In this document: one piece after another, positions 42,544-50,973 of the stretch
Numbering within the stretch: position 1 is the first letter of the stretch
Layout of the letters: every line of letters starts with the position of its first letter
Origin: Actinomyces dentalis DSM 19115
GTDB taxonomy: Bacteria; Actinomycetota; Actinomycetes; Actinomycetales; Actinomycetaceae
Direction: 5' to 3'
Assembly: GCF_000429225.1 (NCBI RefSeq)
Contig: NZ_AUBL01000020.1
Span: 1 to 64,000 of the forward strand
Length of the DNA stretch: 64,000 nt
The notes under the pieces: model-generated
Told to the model about the DNA's origin: nothing
The model's database searches: none
The model's input: only the letters and a program-made list of their open reading frames with translations
Program-made: the position numbers and the translations under genes

Positions 42544-43251
42544 ATGACCGACGCCGCCCAGTCGGGCGCCAGTGCCGACGCCGTCAAGGACGAGAGGGCC
42601 GCCGCCGGGAACGGGGTGATCGTCCCCGAGCAGGTTCCCGCGGCCACGGCGGCCGCACCGGCCATGCCGCCCGTTCCGCCGCCGCCCGCGGCTCCGGCCA
42701 TGCCGCCGGTGCCGCCTCCGCCCGCCGCGGCACCGGTTCCGCCGCCCAGCGCCCCTTCCGCGCAGGCCCCGGCGGCCATGCCGCCCGTCCCCCCGCCCGC
42801 CGCGGCACCGGTTCCGCCGCCCAGCGCCCCTTCCGCGCAGGCTCCGGCGGCCGCACCGGCCATGCCGCCGGTCCCCCCGCCCGCCGCGGTGCCGGTTCCG
42901 CCGCCCAGCGCTCCTTCCGCGCAGGCCCCGGCGGCCATGCCGCCCGTCCCCCCGCCCGCCGCGGCGCCGGTTCCGGCCGCGCCCGCGAGGCCCATGGCGC
43001 AGGCCCCGGGATCCCCGCCGCCGACCATCGTCCGCCGTCGTCCCCGCAGGACGCCCTCCTTCTCCCCCGCCCCGCCCGGTCGGGGAACCGTCGTCGACCG
43101 CAAGGATCTCCTGGTCCGCACCAGGGACACGACGGGCGCGCCGAAGCTGTCCAGCGACCGGCCCATTGCGGGGAACCTGCCCGCGTGGAGCCCGCTGCCG
43201 CCCAATGAGACGATCGTGCGCCGTCGTCCCGCGCCGAGCACCGCATCATGA
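42544..43251 (+). CDS. Proline-rich repeat protein
   Basis: A 235-residue protein two bases after the previous stop. Residues 30-160 are a Pro/Ala tandem-repeat region built on a 25-residue unit (MPPVPPPAAAPVPPPSAPSA then QAPAA), repeated about four times with near-identical DNA, so copy number may vary between strains. The C-terminal 75 residues are basic (TIVRRRPRRTPSFSPAPPGR, GTVVDRKDLLVRTRDTTG) and carry the motif ETIVRRRPAP, echoing the earlier PTIVRRRPRR. It may be a flexible linker or adaptor binding SH3-like or AAA partners. The stop overlaps the next start (ATGA). Confidence 0.75.
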   Translation: MTDAAQSGASADAVKDERAAAGNGVIVPEQVPAATAAAPAMPPVPPPPAAPAMPPVPPPPAAAPVPPPSAPSAQAPAAMPPVPPPAAAPVPPPSAPSAQAPAAAPAMPPVPPPAAVPVPPPSAPSAQAPAAMPPVPPPAAAPVPAAPARPMAQAPGSPPPTIVRRRPRRTPSFSPAPPGRGTVVDRKDLLVRTRDTTGAPKLSSDRPIAGNLPAWSPLPPNETIVRRRPAPSTAS

Positions 43252-43919
43252 GCACGTCATTGCCGGGAGCCGCGACGACGGGCTCGAGCGTGTACAAGAC
43301 CTGGGCCACCACGCTGCGGACGTGGAGCCGTGCCCCGTCGACCAGTCTGGACGGGCTGCCGCCGCTGACCGCCGAGAGCTTCAGCCCGCGGACCTTCAGC
43401 AGGCTGGTGGATCACCTCGTGACCGCCGTCAGCACCATGATGGACGGCTGGAACGAGTCCTTCGCCAGGTCGTGGGAGCACGCCCTGGCCTCGGGGGACG
43501 TCCACACCATCGAGTCGGCCCTCGTCGACGCGCGGCGCCTGCTGCTGCCGCGGCTGCGCCTGTCCACCCACCCCTCGCTTCCGCAGGAGCTGCGCGAGAA
43601 CCTCATGACCTCGATGCGCAAGGACGTGGAGTCCCTGCAGCACCAGCTGGAGGAGGCGGTGTCGAGCACCCGGGCGGGTCGCGTCGTCTCGGACCCGACC
43701 GGAGACGACCGCCTCGTCCGGGTCGTGCGCGAGAACTCGCTCATGCGGGTCTTCGACACGGGCTACGTGGACGGCTCGGCGATCATCGGGCTGGCCGACC
43801 GGGCCTCGGCCCCGGGGCCCGTCGGCGGGACGCCGGCGACCCGGACCGACGAGCCCCCGCCGCCCCGCGAGCGCAGGGGTCCGGGACTGTTCAGGCGCAT
43901 GACCAGAAGGAGGAAGTGA
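43248..43919 (+). CDS. Helical protein of unknown function
   Basis: A 223-residue protein starting in an ATGA overlap at 43248 and ending in a TGATG overlap with the AAA+ gene. Residues 50-150 look all-helical (FSRLVDHLVTAVSTMMDGWN, ESFARSWEHALASGDVHTIE, NLMTSMRKDVESLQHQLEEA). The tail is basic (RRGPGLFRRMTRRRK). No membrane helix is present. Tight coupling to the AAA+ ATPase suggests it is a substrate adaptor or regulatory subunit. No family recognised. Confidence 0.72.
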   Translation: MSTSLPGAATTGSSVYKTWATTLRTWSRAPSTSLDGLPPLTAESFSPRTFSRLVDHLVTAVSTMMDGWNESFARSWEHALASGDVHTIESALVDARRLLLPRLRLSTHPSLPQELRENLMTSMRKDVESLQHQLEEAVSSTRAGRVVSDPTGDDRLVRVVRENSLMRVFDTGYVDGSAIIGLADRASAPGPVGGTPATRTDEPPPPRERRGPGLFRRMTRRRK

Positions 43920-45520
43920 TGGACTACCGCCAGACGACCGATGAGGTGCGCAGATTCCTCAAAGCCAGGGTGCCGGTCATCATCGTCAGGACCGTGGAGC
44001 CCATGCGGGCCTCGGAGATCGTCTCCCAGCTCGCGGCCGAGTTCCGGCAGATGCCGTTCTTCTCCTACACGCGCACCGAGGGGCTGCGCGAGGTCCTCAC
44101 CGGCTCGGCGGTCACCGACGACTACTCCCTCGTTGCCGCCCTCGACCAGGCCCAGCAGACCTTCCGCGCCCGGGCGAACGTCAACTTCGTCTTCTCCGAC
44201 CTCGACGACCTCGAGGGCGATACCGCGACGTCCCGTCACCTCTCCCAGCTCATCCGGCTCGCGGAGAGGAACAACGGCGCCATCATCCTCATCACGGACC
44301 GGCCCGTGTGGTCCGGGCTGAGCCGGCTCGGCATGACCACGACCCTGGACGTGCCCACCGTCGACGAGCTCCACGAGACCATCTCCTCGACGATCAGCCC
44401 CTACCGCGGGTCGAACATCTTCATCGAGTGGCAGGACGCCGAGGTCCGCCGCGCCGCCGAGATCCTGTCCGGGGTGACGGAGGGCGAGGCGATCAACGTC
44501 GTGGCGACCCTCATCGCCAAGGAGGAGGTCCGCAACGAGGACCTCGCCGAGCTGTCCCAGTTCAAGGACCGGATCTTCGGCGATCTCGCCGGCCTCGAAC
44601 GGGTCCGCCTCCAGGACGACTACCAGGTGGGCGGGCTGGAGAACCTCAAGGAGTGGTTGGCGGGCAAGCAGCGCCTCATGACGGGGGACCTGACCGGGTG
44701 GGGCGTCAAGCCGCCCAAGGGCGTCCTCCTGTGCGGCGTGCCGGGGTGCGGCAAGTCCCTGTCCGCCAAGGCCATCGCCCAGCAGTGGGAGCTGCCGCTC
44801 TATCGGCTCGACATGGCCGCGGTCATGGGCATGTACGTCGGGGAGTCCGAGTCCCGTCTGCGCGATGCGCTGGCGACCGCCGACCGGGCCGCCCCGTGCA
44901 TCCTGTGGATCGACGAGATCGAGAAGGGGCTCGCCTCCAATTCCAGCGACAACTCGGTGACGCGCCGCCTCATCGGGCAGTTCCTCTTCTGGATGCAGGA
45001 GTCCACCTCCAAGGTGTTCCTCGTGGCCACCTCCAACGACGTGTCCACTCTGCCGCCCGAGCTGCTGCGCAAGGGCCGCTTCGACGCCGTGTTCTTCGTG
45101 GACCTGCCGACCCCGGAGGAGCGCGAGGAGATCATCCGCCTGTGCTTCCGCAAGTACACGCATTCGGAGCCCGCCTTCGACCTCATGAACGATCTGGTGC
45201 CCCTGACCGAGGGCTTCGCCGGCTCCGATATCGACGCCGTCGTCAACGAGATCGCCGAGGTCATGTACAACCGGCAGTCGCGGGCCCTCCCCGACGAGAC
45301 CACGATCTACGACCACTTCCGCACCGTGGTCCCGTTCTCCCGCTCGAATCCCGACGACGTCGCCGACATCCGCGCCTGGGGGCAGTCGCGCGCCCTGCCC
45401 GCGGGGCGCACCGAGGCCGTCGCCCCGGGACCGGGCGGGGCCCCGGGCCGCCGCGTCGTGGTCCAGGGCCCCGACGGCCACCCGTACGGCCCCGGGTCCT
45501 CCCCGGGCCAGTTCGGCTGA
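43919..45520 (+). CDS. AAA+ ATPase, Ycf46-like, with inactive N-terminal ATPase-like domain
   Basis: A 533-residue protein. Residues 1-170 resemble the non-catalytic N-terminal domain of Ycf46-type ATPases (TTDEVRRFLKARVPVIIVRT; VNFVFSDLDDLEGDTATSRH; RNNGAIILITDRPVW), with no intact P-loop. The C-terminal AAA+ module is complete: VLLCGVPGCGKSLSAKAIA near residues 270-290, ILWIDEIEKGLASNSSDN, sensor 1 VFLVATSNDVSTLPPELLRK and arginine finger GRFD. It forms a likely ring ATPase for remodelling other proteins of the locus, analogous in position to EccA in ESX systems though not homologous over its N-terminus. It ends with a disordered Gly/Pro tail. Confidence 0.85.
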   Translation: MDYRQTTDEVRRFLKARVPVIIVRTVEPMRASEIVSQLAAEFRQMPFFSYTRTEGLREVLTGSAVTDDYSLVAALDQAQQTFRARANVNFVFSDLDDLEGDTATSRHLSQLIRLAERNNGAIILITDRPVWSGLSRLGMTTTLDVPTVDELHETISSTISPYRGSNIFIEWQDAEVRRAAEILSGVTEGEAINVVATLIAKEEVRNEDLAELSQFKDRIFGDLAGLERVRLQDDYQVGGLENLKEWLAGKQRLMTGDLTGWGVKPPKGVLLCGVPGCGKSLSAKAIAQQWELPLYRLDMAAVMGMYVGESESRLRDALATADRAAPCILWIDEIEKGLASNSSDNSVTRRLIGQFLFWMQESTSKVFLVATSNDVSTLPPELLRKGRFDAVFFVDLPTPEEREEIIRLCFRKYTHSEPAFDLMNDLVPLTEGFAGSDIDAVVNEIAEVMYNRQSRALPDETTIYDHFRTVVPFSRSNPDDVADIRAWGQSRALPAGRTEAVAPGPGGAPGRRVVVQGPDGHPYGPGSSPGQFG

Positions 45521-45559
45521 GGAGGGGCGGGGCGCCGGGCCGGTGGCCGGGCGGGGACG

Positions 45560-45850
45560 CTACGCCGTTTCCGCCGGGCCGCCCCCGGCCCCGCCGATGA
45601 GGCGGGACGCGAAGCCGCGGGCCTCCGGGGCGAAGGCGCTCAGCTCCCGGCCCGCCCGGGCGAGTTCCCGGCGGCACGCGAGGAGGGCCGACAGCGCCTG
45701 ACCGCGCTCCGGCACATCGGGCATCGCCGAGATGACGCCGGCCGCGCCGTCGATCCGCGCACTGACCGCGTCCACCGTCCTGGCGGGCCCCCGGCTCTGG
45801 TCGCCGAGGACGGTCACGGCCCGGGCGAGCTGCTGCAGCCTGGAGCTCAT
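45560..45850 (-). CDS. Small helical protein, ESX-like size (third of three)
   Basis: A 96-residue protein with MSSRLQQLARAVTVLGDQSR at the start and two predicted helices (about 5-40 and 50-85) around MPDVPERG. It has no signal peptide, no WXG motif and no membrane helix. It overlaps the preceding gene by four bases and is the last of three minus-strand genes facing the AAA+ gene. Its N-terminus (SRLQQLARAVT) resembles that of the first gene in the trio (SQLQQLKQQVT), suggesting common descent. It is a candidate secreted partner of the adjacent locus. Confidence 0.68.
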   Translation of the reverse strand: MSSRLQQLARAVTVLGDQSRGPARTVDAVSARIDGAAGVISAMPDVPERGQALSALLACRRELARAGRELSAFAPEARGFASRLIGGAGGGPAETA

Positions 45851-46179
45851 CGGGTCGCCTGCTGCCTGCGCGCGGCCTCCCGCTCCCGGTCGGCCTCCTC
45901 CTGAGCGAGGGCGTGCAATCGGCGCGCCAGCGCCTGCGTGCGCGCGACGGCGTCGTGCCCGCTGCTCGTGGCCCGGCCCAGCGCCGTGCTGAAGCCGGTC
46001 AGATTGCCCTGCAGCCGCACGTCGACGCCGGAGGCGCTGGCGCCGACCACCTGGGACGTCGCCGTCGAGAGCTTCGCGGCGCCGGCGGCCAGGCGCTCCA
46101 TGGCCTGGATCTGCGACATCAGCGCCCTCGCCTCAGCGGCGGCCTCGTCCGCGAACCGCTCCAGTTGCACGGAGTCCAC
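45847..46179 (-). CDS. Small helical protein, ESX-like size (second of three)
   Basis: A 110-residue protein beginning MDSVQLERFADEAAAEARAL. It appears entirely helical: residues 5-50 and 60-105, linked by SGVDVRLQGNLTG, ending in a charged tail (HALAQEEADREREAARRQQA). No signal sequence or cysteine is present. The size and helix-turn-helix design match WXG100-type proteins, although the WXG turn is absent. It lies between the other two small genes, 13 bases after the first, with a four-base overlap to the third. Confidence 0.68.
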   Translation of the reverse strand: MDSVQLERFADEAAAEARALMSQIQAMERLAAGAAKLSTATSQVVGASASGVDVRLQGNLTGFSTALGRATSSGHDAVARTQALARRLHALAQEEADREREAARRQQATR

Positions 46180-46192
46180 GTCGAAGCGCCCG

Positions 46193-46453
46193 TCACAGGG
46201 AGGCGGAGTACTGGTCGGCCGTCCGCGTGACGCGCGCCAACGAGGCCGCGGCGGCGTGGACCTTGCGCTTGGCGTCCTCGATCGCGGCCACCATCTCCCG
46301 GTCCTTGTTCTGCGCGGACCCGCCGATGACCGCCTCGACCTGCGCGGCCTGCTGGGAGAAGGACCGGTCGAACTGCGCCAGCCCCTGCGCCGTCCGCCTG
46401 GCGGACCGGCCGATGTCGGTGACCTGCTGCTTGAGTTGCTGAAGCTGGGACAT
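46193..46453 (-). CDS. Small helical protein, ESX-like size (first of three)
   Basis: An 86-residue protein from ATG 46453 with an upstream GAGG-type site. It shows two helices: MSQLQQLKQQVTDIGRSARR to about residue 42, and NKDREMVAAIEDAKRKVHAA to the end, joined by a short Gly-containing turn (VIGGSAQNKD) where WXG would sit in ESAT-6-like proteins. Length (about 90) and hairpin shape fit an ESX-like secreted protein. It heads the three-gene minus-strand unit, whose promoter region is shared with the divergent ABC exporter gene. Confidence 0.7.
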   Translation of the reverse strand: MSQLQQLKQQVTDIGRSARRTAQGLAQFDRSFSQQAAQVEAVIGGSAQNKDREMVAAIEDAKRKVHAAAASLARVTRTADQYSASL

Positions 46454-46629
46454 GACGCCTCTTGAGTTCTGGGACGGACGGGTGCGGGGGCCGACGGGCC
46501 GGGAGCGCCGACGACGCACCCAGCCTAGCCGAACGGCGGCGCGCCCCGGGCCGCTCGGCGACTTCCGGTTCCCCCGGCCGCCCGGCGGCCCCGGTGCGGC
46601 GCGGGCGAGTCTCGTGACAGACTTCGGCC

Positions 46630-47553
46630 ATGCCGGCACACGCACACGACAGCGGCGGCGAGCAGGCGCCGCCGCGGGGGGACGCGAGCCCGGGCCGCCG
46701 CGGATCGGGCCGCCGCGAACCGGGGGGACTGGCGGCGCACGGCCCCGTCGACGACCCGGTGGTCACCGCCCGCGCCCTGACCAAGGTCTTCGGCCGGGGC
46801 GAGAGCGCCGTCACCGCGCTCGACGCCGTCGACGTGCACCTCGCGCGCGGGCGCTTCACCGCCGTCATGGGCCCCTCCGGCTCGGGCAAGTCCACCCTCA
46901 TGCACTGCCTGGCGGGCCTGGAGTCGCCCACCTCCGGGACGATCACGCTCGACGGGGTGGAGATCTCGTCCATGAGCCGGCGCCGCCTCACCCGGCTGCG
47001 CCGCGAGAACATCGGCTTCGTCTTCCAGGCCTTCAACCTGGTGCCCTCCCTGAGCGCGGAGGAGAACATCACCCTGCCCCTGGACATCGCCCGCAGGAGG
47101 GTCGACCGCGACCACTTCGACCGGGTCATCGACGCCGTCGGCCTGCGCGACCGCCTGAACCACCGCCCCGCCGAGTTGTCCGGCGGGCAGGCCCAGCGCG
47201 TGGCCTGCGCCCGCGCCCTGGTCGGGCGGCCCGCCGTCGTCTTCGCCGACGAGCCCACCGGCAACCTCGACTCCCGGTCCACCCGCCGGGTGCTGGACAT
47301 CCTGCGCTCCAGCGTCGACGAATTCGGCCAGAGCATCGTCATGGTCACCCACGAGGCGGAGGCCGCCGCCCGGGCGGACATCGTCCTGTTCCTGCGCGAC
47401 GGGCGCGTCGTCGCCGAGATGGACCGGCCGGACCCGGACCGCGTCCTCGACGCGCTGCGCGACCTCGCCGCCGAGGACGACGAACGGGCCGGCGCCCCCG
47501 GCGGACCCGGCGGACCCGCCGGCCCCGGCCCCCGGGGGCGGGGGCGCCGATGA
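46630..47553 (+). CDS. MacB/LolD-type ABC transporter ATP-binding protein
   Basis: A 307-residue ATPase. The ATG at 46630 gives a 45-residue disordered leader; the conserved part starts VVTARALTKVFGRGESAVTA, so a later start is possible. Walker A is GPSGSGKST (near 80-88), the Q-loop is FVFQAFNLVPSL, the signature is LSGGQAQRVA and Walker B is VVFADEPTGNLDS, with the switch His in VMVTHEAEAA. All catalytic parts are intact. The C-terminal tail is a Gly/Pro run. It overlaps the FtsX-type permease by four bases and drives it as a mechanotransmitter or exporter. Confidence 0.93.
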   Translation: MPAHAHDSGGEQAPPRGDASPGRRGSGRREPGGLAAHGPVDDPVVTARALTKVFGRGESAVTALDAVDVHLARGRFTAVMGPSGSGKSTLMHCLAGLESPTSGTITLDGVEISSMSRRRLTRLRRENIGFVFQAFNLVPSLSAEENITLPLDIARRRVDRDHFDRVIDAVGLRDRLNHRPAELSGGQAQRVACARALVGRPAVVFADEPTGNLDSRSTRRVLDILRSSVDEFGQSIVMVTHEAEAAARADIVLFLRDGRVVAEMDRPDPDRVLDALRDLAAEDDERAGAPGGPGGPAGPGPRGRGRR

Positions 47554-50120
47554 TCCGGGTCGCCCTGCGCTCGGTGCGCACCCACCTGGGGCAGTTCCTC
47601 CTCACCGCCCTGGCGGTCGTCCTGGGCGTCGCCTTCCTCTCGGGGACCCTCGCCCTGCGGGGTGTGCTCTCGGACGCCTTCTCCGCCCTGACCTCCTCGA
47701 CCCTGACGGCCGACCTCTACATCATCGGCGAGCGGGCCGGCAGCGGCGACTCCGCCGTCCGCGCGCCGACGAACAAGATCGACGCCTCCCTGGCCGGGCC
47801 CGTCTCCGACGTCGACGGCGTCGCCGCGGCCCGCCCGTCCAGCTCGGTCAACGCCACCCTCGTGGGCGCCGACTCCGCCCCCGTCACCGCCATGGGCGCC
47901 CCCTCCCTGGCCCTGCCGCTCTACGCCGACGACCGCGGCCAGACCCTGGTCGCGGGTTCGCCCCCGTGCGGCCGCGACCAGATCGCCCTGGAGTCCGACG
48001 CCCTGGCCCGCTCCGGTCTGAGGATCGGCCAGAGCACGCACATCGTGGTGAACGGCGAGCCCGTGGAGGTGAGCGTCGTCGGCGAATTCACCTACGGCGC
48101 CTCCATGGCGGGGGCCACGATCATCGGCCTGGACCCCGACTGGCTCATGGAGCTCGCCGCCCCGGACGGCAAGGTCACCTCCATCGCCGTGCGCCTGGCC
48201 GACGGCGCCGACGCGCAGGCGGTGCGCGGCGACATCGCCGCCCTGCTGCCCGGCGACGTGCGCCTGCTCACCCGCGCCGAGCTCATCGACGAGCAGAACG
48301 AGTACGTCGAGAGGATCCTGGGCTACGTCGAGACCCTCCTGCTGGTCTTCGTGGTCCTGGCCATGTTCGTGGGCTCCTTCATCATTATGAACACCTTCGC
48401 CATGAGCGTGCGCCGGCGCCAGAGGGAGTTCGCCCTCCTGCGCGCCATCGGCGCCTCGCCGACGTCGGTGTTCGCCACCGTGCTCCTCCAGGCCCTGGTC
48501 ATCGGGATCCTCGGCTCGGTCCTGGGCGTCCTGGCCGGGGCGTGCCTGATCCGCGGGCTCGTGGCGGGCCTGGGGGCCTGCGGCATGCCCCTGCCCGACG
48601 GCGGGGCGCCCATGACCCGGCGGGTCGTGGCCGTGTCGATCGGCGTGGGCGTGCTCGTCACCGTCGTCGGCGCCCTCCTGCCCTCCCGCGACGCCGCCCT
48701 CACCCCGCCGGTCGAGGCGATGCGCGACGCCTCCGGCGCGAAGGAGAGGCCCCTGCGGGCGCGCACCGGCGCGGGCGCGGCCCTGCTCGGCCCCGGCCTG
48801 GCCGGGATCCTGGCCGCCTGGCACGACGCGGACCTGCCCTGGCGCGGCGCCGTCCTGGGGGCCGGCGCCGGCGCGCTCCTGCTGGGCCTGCTCCTGGTCT
48901 CCCCCGCCGTCTCGCGCCCGGTCATCACCGCGCTCGGCGCGCCGGTGCGCCTGATCCGCCCGGGCGGGCGACTCGCCGTGCGCCTGCTCGCCGCCTCCCC
49001 CAGGCGCACCGCGGCCACCTCCGCCGCCCTGGTCATCGGCATGGCGCTGGTGTGCGCGGGGGCGACCATCACCGCCTCCATGCGGGCCTCGGTGTCCTCC
49101 ATCGTCAACGACTCCATGCACGCCGACCTCTACGTGCGCCAGGCGACGTTCTCGACCCGCCTCATCCCCATCCCCCCGCAGATGACCGCCGCCATCGGGC
49201 GGCTCGACGGCGTCGCCTCGACGGCGGCCTACGCCGCCAACCTCGCCTCGGTGACCGGGCCGGACGGGAAGACCTCCACCGGCTACGTCGTCGCCGTCGA
49301 CCCCCGGGCCTACGCGGCCGCCTACGACCCCAACGTCACCGCGGGCTCCCTCGACGGCCTCGACGCCACCCACGTGGCCGCCTTCGCCTCCTCCGGGCTG
49401 GCGCTGGGCGACCGGGTCACCATCACCGGCCCCGCCGGCTCGGTGACCGCCACGGTCAGCGCCGTCGCCGACACCACGGGCGTGGTCGGCGCCCTCTACG
49501 TCACCCCCGAGGTCGCGGCCGCCACCGGCTCCCTCACCACGGCGGCGCCCACCGACCCCGAGCAGGTGCTCGCCTCCCCCAACGGACTGTTCATCACCCT
49601 GGACGAGGGCGCCGACCCGGGGGCGGTGCGCGCCTCCATCCGGCAGATCCTGGCCCCCGCCTACGTCTTCAAGGTCTTCGACCCCGACGAGCTCTCCGAC
49701 CAGGTCGGCTCGCAGGCCGACCGGATGCTCGCCGTCCTCTACGGCCTGCTGGGGCTGTCGATCGTCATCGCGATCCTGGGCATCGTCAACACCCTCGTCC
49801 TGTCCGTGTCCGAACGGGTCCGCGAGATCGGGCTCATGCGGGCCGTGGGCCTGGGGCGGGCCCAGCTCGCCGGGCAGATCGTCTGCGAGTCGGTCCTCAC
49901 CGCCGTCTACGGCACCGTCCTGGGCGCGGGCGCGGGCGTGCTCCTGGCCGGGGCCCTGCGCGCCCTCCTGGCCGACCGGGGCCTGACCGAGCTCGTCATC
50001 CCGTGGGCCCGGCTCGGCGCCGTGCTGGGCGTGTCCGTCGTCGTCGGGGTGCTGGCCGCGCTGTGGCCGGCGGCGCGCGCGACCCGCCTGCCCGTCCTGG
50101 AGGCGATCGCCGCCGAGTGA
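47550..50120 (+). CDS. FtsX/MacB-type ABC permease with two core domains
   Basis: An 856-residue protein. The N-terminal helix (FLLTALAVVLGVAFLSGTLA) is followed by a large extracytoplasmic domain. A first FtsX core follows (VETLLLVFVVLAMFVGSFII, then NTFAMSVRRRQREFALLRAI with GASPTSV). A second half repeats the plan: a helix near 475-500, an extracytoplasmic domain, and a C-terminal FtsX core (LLGLSIVIAILGIVNTLVLS, VSERVREIGLMRAVGLGRAQ). This DUF214-like double FtsX layout suits a lipoprotein, peptide or drug exporter, or a sensor for antimicrobial peptides. It partners the ATPase just upstream. Confidence 0.93.
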   Translation: MIRVALRSVRTHLGQFLLTALAVVLGVAFLSGTLALRGVLSDAFSALTSSTLTADLYIIGERAGSGDSAVRAPTNKIDASLAGPVSDVDGVAAARPSSSVNATLVGADSAPVTAMGAPSLALPLYADDRGQTLVAGSPPCGRDQIALESDALARSGLRIGQSTHIVVNGEPVEVSVVGEFTYGASMAGATIIGLDPDWLMELAAPDGKVTSIAVRLADGADAQAVRGDIAALLPGDVRLLTRAELIDEQNEYVERILGYVETLLLVFVVLAMFVGSFIIMNTFAMSVRRRQREFALLRAIGASPTSVFATVLLQALVIGILGSVLGVLAGACLIRGLVAGLGACGMPLPDGGAPMTRRVVAVSIGVGVLVTVVGALLPSRDAALTPPVEAMRDASGAKERPLRARTGAGAALLGPGLAGILAAWHDADLPWRGAVLGAGAGALLLGLLLVSPAVSRPVITALGAPVRLIRPGGRLAVRLLAASPRRTAATSAALVIGMALVCAGATITASMRASVSSIVNDSMHADLYVRQATFSTRLIPIPPQMTAAIGRLDGVASTAAYAANLASVTGPDGKTSTGYVVAVDPRAYAAAYDPNVTAGSLDGLDATHVAAFASSGLALGDRVTITGPAGSVTATVSAVADTTGVVGALYVTPEVAAATGSLTTAAPTDPEQVLASPNGLFITLDEGADPGAVRASIRQILAPAYVFKVFDPDELSDQVGSQADRMLAVLYGLLGLSIVIAILGIVNTLVLSVSERVREIGLMRAVGLGRAQLAGQIVCESVLTAVYGTVLGAGAGVLLAGALRALLADRGLTELVIPWARLGAVLGVSVVVGVLAALWPAARATRLPVLEAIAAE

Positions 50121-50262
50121 GGCGCGGGGCCGGCGCTGTCCGCGCCCCGCCCGCCCGCGCCGTCGGCGCCCCGCGAGCGCCCGCGCCGTAACTCACGTTC
50201 CGTCTGCGAGTGCCCCCGCCCGCCGTCCGTTTACCATTCCGTCACCGGATCAAGGAGAACGC

Positions 50263-50973
50263 ATGACCATCGACCTCGCACAATTCAAGAACGCCGAGGC
50301 CTGGGAGTACGGGGACGCCTGCCGCCAGGCCTACTGGAGCCGCTTCGGGACGACCACGGACGCGGCCTTCTTCGGGCCGACCAACGGCGCGCTCTCCCCC
50401 TGGCCCGGCCACGCCGAGAACTTCTGCCCCGTCTTCCTGCCCGACTCCACCATCATCGCCACCAGCGGCATGTCCTCGCCGTGGGACCCGGACGGCTGGG
50501 ACGAGGACGGCGGCGACACCGGGGAGGGGCTGGAGTACTACCTCGACTCCCCCCGCCTGGCCGGCGCCGGCATGGAGGAGATCCGTCAGAGCTGGGAGCT
50601 CGCCCTGATCATGTCGATCGTCTCCCACTTCGCGGGTCAGAACTACCGGCCGACCTTCGACTTCTACGACTGCCTCACCCTGCGCACCCGTCCCGTCGAG
50701 GCGCTGGAGGACTGGGCCGATGACGAGGGGATGCTGTGCCTGCTGCTGGGCGCGGCGTCGGGCGTGCGCGAGGACCGCATCGAGATGTTCGGCGACCCCG
50801 AGGCGGTCCGGCTCATCGCCCTGACCCCCATCCATCCCGACGAGATGGAGTGGGCGAGGCGCAACGACGACCGCGGCGCCCTGGGCCGCGTCCTGACCGC
50901 ATCCCCCTACCGCAACCAGATCCGTCCGGACCGGCCCAGCCTGCTCCCGGAGCTGGAGGCCTCGGTCTCATGA
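50263..50973 (+). CDS. Protein of unknown function (possibly SUFU-like)
   Basis: A 236-residue cytosolic protein with AAGGAG six bases before the ATG. It is rich in acidic and aromatic residues: FCPVFLPDSTIIATSGMSSP, WDEDGGDTGEGLEYYLDSPR, SWELALIMSIVSHFAGQNYR, then DFYDCLTLRTRPVEALEDWA and VRLIALTPIHPDEMEWARR. The order (outer-strand motif, EYYLDSP, helical middle, LIALTPIHPDE) resembles bacterial suppressor-of-fused-like proteins linked to polymorphic toxin immunity, but this is a loose resemblance. It overlaps the GH3 lipoprotein gene by four bases. Confidence 0.6.
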   Translation: MTIDLAQFKNAEAWEYGDACRQAYWSRFGTTTDAAFFGPTNGALSPWPGHAENFCPVFLPDSTIIATSGMSSPWDPDGWDEDGGDTGEGLEYYLDSPRLAGAGMEEIRQSWELALIMSIVSHFAGQNYRPTFDFYDCLTLRTRPVEALEDWADDEGMLCLLLGAASGVREDRIEMFGDPEAVRLIALTPIHPDEMEWARRNDDRGALGRVLTASPYRNQIRPDRPSLLPELEASVS

